Below are positions 59,964 to 64,000 of a DNA stretch of 64,000 nucleotides, piece by piece. The translations under genes and the position numbers were made by a program. Source of the DNA: Deinococcus radiopugnans ATCC 19172 (GTDB lineage: Bacteria; Deinococcota; Deinococci; Deinococcales; Deinococcaceae); NCBI RefSeq assembly GCF_006335125.1, contig NZ_VDMO01000007.1, forward strand, positions 124,001 to 188,000. Direction: 5' to 3'. The notes below the pieces were generated by a model that was given only the letters and a program-made list of their open reading frames with translations, made no database searches and was not told the DNA's origin. Position 1 is the stretch's first letter. The number at the start of each line of letters is the position of its first letter.

Positions 59964-60628
59964 CGCCCGCCCCGCAAACGAAGCCCCCCAGCCCGCCGAA
60001 GTTCCCACGCGGCGGCCTGCGGACCCTCACCCCGGCCGAGCTGGAGGACGAATCGGTCTTTCGGGGCGGCGTCATGGAGGGCGGTTCGCTGGATGCGGGC
60101 ACGCTGCAGACCGTCTCCTTCGAGGGCTGCGTCTTCCGCGAGGTCAACCTGAGCGGCGTGGCGTGGAACCTGATCCGCCTGAAGGACGTGCGTTTCGAGG
60201 GCTGTGACCTGAGCGGCGCACGCTGGACCGAGGCAGCGCTGGAGCGCGTGCAGTTCACCGACTGCCGCCTGACCGGCCTGCAACTGCCAGGGGCGGTGCT
60301 GCGCCATGTCCGCCTGACCCGCGCGCTGGCCCCGCTGTCGCTGTGGCCGGAAGTGGACTCCAAACACCTGTGGCTGGAAGACTGTGATCTGACCGAGGCG
60401 GTGTTCATGGACGCCAAACTGCCCGGCGCGGTGTTCCGGGCCTGTGTTCTGGGCAAGACCGAGTTTCACGGCGCGGGGCTGGAGGGGGCCGATCTGCGCG
60501 GCTCAGACCTTCAGGGCGTCCGCGTGGGCCTGCGGGAACTGGCGGGGGTGAGCGTCGAACCTGTTCAGCTGCTGGAACTGGCCCACCTGCTGGGCGTGCG
60601 GGTGCAGGAGTTGCCGGAGAACGCCTGA
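59960..60628 (+). CDS. Pentapeptide-repeat protein
   Basis: 222 residues from a GTG that overlaps the map stop. Repeated A(D/N)LxX-like units: VSFEGCVFREVNLSGVAWN, VRFEGCDLSGARWTEAAL, GAGLEGADLRGSDLQGV, giving a right-handed quadrilateral helix of roughly 25 turns' worth of units. Pentapeptide proteins can mimic DNA and block gyrase, but many have other roles; nothing here decides. Confidence 0.82.
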
Positions 60629-60630
60629 GC

Positions 60631-61155
60631 CTAGGCCCGCACCCGCGCGCCCACCGTCTCGAAGCGTTCGCCCAGAAAATGCCCCTGCGTCAGCAGCCGG
60701 TCCGCCGAGGCGTGGTGCTGGCCCAGTGCCCCCGCCACGCCGGCGTTGATCAGCTCCAGCTGTTCGCGCAGCAGGGCCTCGGCGCTCTGCCCGCGCTCGT
60801 TCAGGCGGGCGCGGGCGGCGGCGGTCAGGTTCAGGTACGCCCGCAGGGTGGCGGGCAGATACTCGGCGTGGGCCTGCCGGATCAGATAGGTGGTGTGGGC
60901 ATCCAGCGGCCCGGCGTCCAGCGCGTCCTGCAGGCGGCACAGCAGCGCCAGGGCGTACAGGCGGTGCGGTTCGGGCAGCCTCAGGGCCAGGTCGGCGGCG
61001 CTGTCGCCCTGGGCGGCGGGGGCGCTGCCTTCCGGCTGCCGCCGGTCCGGCTGGCGCAACACTTCCAGCCGGTGACGGTGGATCATCTGGCGGCGCAGCA
61101 GGGGAAAGGCGAAGATGCTGCCAAAGAAAAAAAGAGGAACCAGGACTTCTTCCAC
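60631..61155 (-). CDS. Uncharacterised membrane-anchored helical protein
   Basis: 174 residues from a GTG preceded on the minus strand by AGGAGGT at seven-base spacing. One membrane helix (about 2-18, EEVLVPLFFFGSIFAFPLL) and a long basic/helical cytoplasmic part (RRQMIHRHRLEVLRQ, YLNLTAAARARLNERGQ). I do not recognise the family. Convergent with the pentapeptide gene; gap of two bases. Confidence 0.65.
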   Translation of the reverse strand: MEEVLVPLFFFGSIFAFPLLRRQMIHRHRLEVLRQPDRRQPEGSAPAAQGDSAADLALRLPEPHRLYALALLCRLQDALDAGPLDAHTTYLIRQAHAEYLPATLRAYLNLTAAARARLNERGQSAEALLREQLELINAGVAGALGQHHASADRLLTQGHFLGERFETVGARVRA

Positions 61156-61327
61156 GGATGTAACCTCCTGTCGGTTGAGGCTGACGCTACCGGTCCCCGG
61201 AGATGCTGGCGTCCCTCCAAAGGCGGAGGCACCTGCGCCACCCCAGGGGGCGTCCACTGGGGGAATTGCCCGCTGGACCGCCGTCGCCTAGACTCTGGGC
61301 GATTCAGTTCCTGGAGGAACCCCAGCC

Positions 61328-61603
61328 TTGGAAACCCTGCGCGTCTCTGCTACATCCCGTCCCAACGCCATCGCCGGGGCGATTGCCGCTCTGCTGCGGT
61401 CCCAGGGCGGCGTGGAAATTCAGGCCATCGGCCCGGCGGCCGTCAACCAGACGGTCAAGGCGCTGGCGATTGCGCGCGGCTACCTGGTGAACGACGGGCT
61501 CGACCTGTGCGCCCAGCCGGAATTCGTCAAGCTGGACGTGCAGCACGAGGAACGCACCGCCCTGAAGTTCATGGTGCGGGCGCAGCCCAAGGCCGCCGGC
61601 TGA
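61328..61603 (+). CDS. spoVS: Stage V sporulation protein S homologue
   Basis: 91 residues, TTG start with SD ggagg about 12 bases upstream. The ALBA-like SpoVS core is clear: LRVSATSRPNAIAGAIAALLR, IQAIGPAAVNQTVKALAIARGYL, FVKLDVQHEERTALKF. SpoVS binds nucleic acid; in Thermus/Deinococcus, which do not sporulate, its role is unknown. Confidence 0.93.
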   Translation: METLRVSATSRPNAIAGAIAALLRSQGGVEIQAIGPAAVNQTVKALAIARGYLVNDGLDLCAQPEFVKLDVQHEERTALKFMVRAQPKAAG

Positions 61604-61798
61604 CCGCGCCTCAGACCCCGCAGCGGGGCGGCGGACGTGAATCCGGCCCCGCCCCGTTCTCATAAAACCTGAGTGTGGGACGCTAAGATATTGGTGGCGA
61701 AAGCTCTGGTCTCACCGGGGTGCACGCCGCGTTTGTCTCTCTGTCACTGGCTGGCCCCGTTTCAGGGCCGCGCCTCACTTCCCGGAGGAAGTTTCCCT

Positions 61799-62479
61799 AT
61801 GTTTCTTGGCCCCTACACCCCTCTGATTCTGATCGTGTTCGTGGCTTCGCTGCTGATCCAGGGCTATCTGAGCAGCACCTACAAAAAGTGGGGCAAGGTC
61901 CGCAACGCCCGTGGCCTGACCGGCGCGGAAGTGGCCCGCATGATGCTCGACGAGAACGGCCTGCAGGGCGTGCCGGTGCAGGCGGTGCGCGGCAACCTGA
62001 CCGATCACTACGATCCCGGCAAGAAGACCGTCAACCTGAGCGAAAGTGTGTTCGGCGTCGCCAGCGTCGGCGCGATGGCGGTGGCCGCCCACGAGGTCGG
62101 TCACGCCCTGCAGGACAAGGTCCGGATGCCCGCGCTGGTGCTGCGCGGCAAAATGGCCGTGCCGCTGAGCCTGGGCATGAACCTGGCCCCGTGGCTGCTG
62201 CTGGCGGGCATCTTCTTGCAACTGTCCGGTCTGTTGTGGCTGGGCGTGATCCTGTTCGGCGCAGCCCTGATCTTTCATGTGGTGACGCTGCCGGTGGAAT
62301 TTGACGCCAGCCGCCGGGCGCTGGCCTACCTGGACAGCCGGGGCCTCAACGGCACAGTGCAGGGCCAGAACGGCGCGAAGAACGTGCTGACCGCCGCCGC
62401 CCTGACCTACGTGGCCGGCTTCGCGATGGCGCTGGTGCAGTTCCTGAACATCCTGGGCATTGCCCGCAACAGCGACTGA
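61799..62479 (+). CDS. YugP-type neutral zinc metallopeptidase
   Basis: 226 residues; SD ggaggaa at 61784-61790. One N-terminal helix, HEVGH zinc motif at 98-102 (AVAAHEVGHALQ), and further membrane helices at about 120-165 and 200-215. EFDASRRALAYLD likely gives the third ligand. Membrane-bound; substrate unknown. Confidence 0.88.
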   Translation: MFLGPYTPLILIVFVASLLIQGYLSSTYKKWGKVRNARGLTGAEVARMMLDENGLQGVPVQAVRGNLTDHYDPGKKTVNLSESVFGVASVGAMAVAAHEVGHALQDKVRMPALVLRGKMAVPLSLGMNLAPWLLLAGIFLQLSGLLWLGVILFGAALIFHVVTLPVEFDASRRALAYLDSRGLNGTVQGQNGAKNVLTAAALTYVAGFAMALVQFLNILGIARNSD

Positions 62480-62515
62480 CACCCGGCACTCCGAACACCG
62501 ATTCAAAACGAAACA

Positions 62516-62538
62516 GGCGGCCTCCATATGGGGCCGCC
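62516..62538. terminator. Bidirectional terminator
   Basis: GGCGGCC (62516-62522) pairs with GGCCGCC (62532-62538) between convergent genes; CGTTTCG on one side and CGTTCT on the other are weak U tracts. Confidence 0.6.
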
Positions 62539-62560
62539 CGTTCTATATGGGGGGTGCGGG

Positions 62561-62922
<362 letters not shown>

Positions 62923-62923
<1 letters not shown>

Positions 62924-63252
62924 CAGTTCGCTTCTCCTTTGACTGCGGTGCCCTCGGTGGGCAGACCGGCCTCGGCCCAGGCCAGCGTGCCGCCGCCCAG
63001 GTTGACCACGCGGTCATAGCCGTGTTGCGTCAGGTACTCGCCGGCACGGGCGCTGCGGGCGCCGCTGCGGCAGATCATCACCAGTTCGCGGTCTTTGGGC
63101 AGTTCCGAGAACCGGCTTTCCAGCTCGCTCAGCGGCAGCAGCGTGGCCCCCTCGGCGCGCAGTTCGTCGTACTCGTTCTGCTCGCGGACGTCAACCAGCA
63201 TGGCGCCCTGCTTGACGCGGTCCTGACCTTCTTGCGGGGTGATGTCTTCCAT
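62923..63252 (-). CDS. Single-domain rhodanese-like protein
   Basis: 109 residues. Active-site loop with Cys61 (MICRSGARS), DVREQNEYDELRAEG and the C-terminal NLGGGTLAWAEAGLP. A sulfur carrier or sulfurtransferase, coupled to the downstream MIP18 gene, which may indicate sulfur handling for Fe-S work. Divergent from a second rhodanese; TATGCT six bases before the ATG. Confidence 0.92.
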
Positions 63253-63258
63253 ACCAGC

Positions 63259-63264
63259 AGCATA
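63259..63264 (-). promoter_or_regulatory. -10 box of a leaderless promoter (rhodanese 1)
   Basis: TATGCT on the minus strand, six bases before the ATG at 63252. Confidence 0.5.
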
Positions 63265-63311
63265 ACCGAGTCCTCCGGGCGGAATGTGCCCGCGGTCCGC
63301 CGGCGCTGGCC

Positions 63312-63317
63312 TATGCT
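63312..63317 (+). promoter_or_regulatory. -10 box of a leaderless promoter (rhodanese 2)
   Basis: TATGCT is followed by six bases and the ATG at 63324. Confidence 0.5.
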
Positions 63318-63323
63318 GCGCCC

Positions 63324-63605
63324 ATGCCCCTGCCCGAAGGCGTGACCGTCATCGACCTGCGCCCCGCCGAGCTGCGCTTTGCCCAGCCGCTGGAACCGCT
63401 GCTGAGCGGCCGGCCTGTCCTGGCCCTCTCGCTGGACCAGATCGAGGACGGCGCGCACGGCCTGACCCCGGCCAGCGGGCCGCTGCTGGTGATCTGCGAG
63501 CGGGGCGTGCGCTCCGGGCTGGCGGCGCGGTACCTGCGGGCCGACGGGCTGGAGGCCGAGGCCTATCCGGGCGGGGTTCCGGCCCTGCTGCGCGAGACCC
63601 GGTAG
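63324..63605 (+). CDS. Short rhodanese-like protein
   Basis: 93 residues, minimal rhodanese fold with Cys58 in LLVICERGVRSG and VIDLRPAELRFA; the acidic pair of the usual DxRxxxE motif is changed. Divergent from rhodanese 1 with mirror-image promoters. Confidence 0.82.
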   Translation: MPLPEGVTVIDLRPAELRFAQPLEPLLSGRPVLALSLDQIEDGAHGLTPASGPLLVICERGVRSGLAARYLRADGLEAEAYPGGVPALLRETR

Positions 63606-63665
63606 CCGGGCTGCCGGGCACCACCTTTGCGCGCCCCCGGTCCTGTCTTCTCCCTGACCTTCCCC

Positions 63666-63671
63666 TACACT
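63666..63671 (+). promoter_or_regulatory. -10 box of a leaderless promoter (gene at 63679)
   Basis: TACACT is followed by seven bases and the ATG at 63679. Confidence 0.5.
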
Positions 63672-63678
63672 GACCCCC

Positions 63679-64000
63679 ATGTCTGCGCCTGTCTCCACAC
63701 TGCCCTCCGGCTTTATTTCGGCCGACGATGTCTTGCACGACCGCCTCGGCGCCTCCGAAGTCCGCCGTCTGGAACTGCACTACGGCAACGCCGAGCTGCT
63801 GTACGGGCTGGAATTGCTGGGCGTGGCCGGACCTTTTTCGCGCGTGACGCCGTGGGAACTGGAAGACGAGAACGGCGTGCGGCGCATCAATGCCAGCGGC
63901 TACGCCGCCACCCCGTTCGGCGAGATGCCCCCGGTGCTGACCGACTTTCTGCACGGGTTTCTGGACCACAACCGCTCGATGGGCCTGCCGCAGCAGTCCA
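63679..64000 (+). CDS. Probable class III aminotransferase, partial (3' end beyond window)
   Basis: 107 residues are visible, starting [20 protein letters not shown]. The stretch [20 protein letters not shown] followed by [20 protein letters not shown] resembles the N-terminal strand region of class III PLP aminotransferases (W-x-x-D-x-x-G-x-x-x-x-D). The PLP site lies beyond the window, so the call is provisional. Confidence 0.5.
   Translation, partial: MSAPVSTLPSGFISADDVLHDRLGASEVRRLELHYGNAELLYGLELLGVAGPFSRVTPWELEDENGVRRINASGYAATPFGEMPPVLTDFLHGFLDHNRSMGLPQQS

Overview
The window is chromosomal DNA from a high-GC bacterium that is very probably a Deinococcus. The pointers are: a short mraZ-rsmH-ftsL-ftsI division cluster; a futalosine-pathway gene (mqnB); a spoVS gene next to housekeeping genes; a TrpRS resembling the Deinococcus TrpRS II type; and a strongly repeated promoter layout in which a TANNNT -10 box lies only 6-9 bases before the start codon, the arrangement expected for leaderless mRNAs and reported as abundant in Deinococcus. 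Gene density is high, with many 1-10 bp overlaps and many convergent pairs whose stop codons touch. No phage, plasmid, CRISPR or complete IS is visible.

Layout. 1-1100: two overlapping SMR transporter genes divergent from a TetR regulator, with two related operators between them. 1.1-5.0 kb: DUF423 gene, then the division cluster behind two sets of 10-bp-phased MraZ boxes. 5.0-8.3 kb: secreted 3D-domain protein, FtsX/LolCE-type permease, uncharacterised protein. 8.4-12.3 kb: aconitase, a 123-bp MITE, an odd tRNA-like element, and an Uma2 gene broken by one amber codon. 12.3-16.8 kb: lgt, tatAC, an SDR lacking the YxxxK motif, mqnB and small proteins. 16.9-24.8 kb: tdh; trpS behind a Trp-codon leader peptide and terminator; a second MITE; pcp; mutM; pdxH; secA. 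25-34 kb: GNAT, M28 peptidase, an AT-rich membrane gene, lepA, exported and membrane proteins, fructosamine kinase. 34-39 kb: epimerase, VanZ-like protein, MoxR ATPase and a DUF58-transglutaminase fusion. 39.6-44 kb: two convergent paralogous GAF histidine kinases. 44.2-50 kb: tRNA-Met and tRNA-Ala, TrmB regulator, RlmI-like methyltransferase, MocR regulator, rpsT, recX, tRNA-Pro. 50-58 kb: two metallophosphoesterases (one split by the second MITE), aldo/keto reductase, LuxR-type regulator, HtrA-like protease with an RG-rich insert, ACT and GNAT proteins, nitronate monooxygenase-like protein, HDAC-like deacetylase, a second copy of the first MITE. 58-64 kb: DppA, map, pentapeptide protein, spoVS, YugP-type protease, MIP18/SufT-like protein, two rhodaneses, and the start of a probable aminotransferase gene.

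No single large new gene system stands out. The most interesting signals are regulatory and mobile: a ribosome-mediated attenuator in front of trpS, two families of non-autonomous elements with recognisable target duplications (one splitting a gene, two placed exactly at convergent stop codons), the tRNA-like element with an interrupted anticodon arm, the DUF58-transglutaminase fusion, and the HtrA protease with an Arg/Gly-rich insert inside its PDZ domain. All family assignments come from reading motifs; no database search was run.
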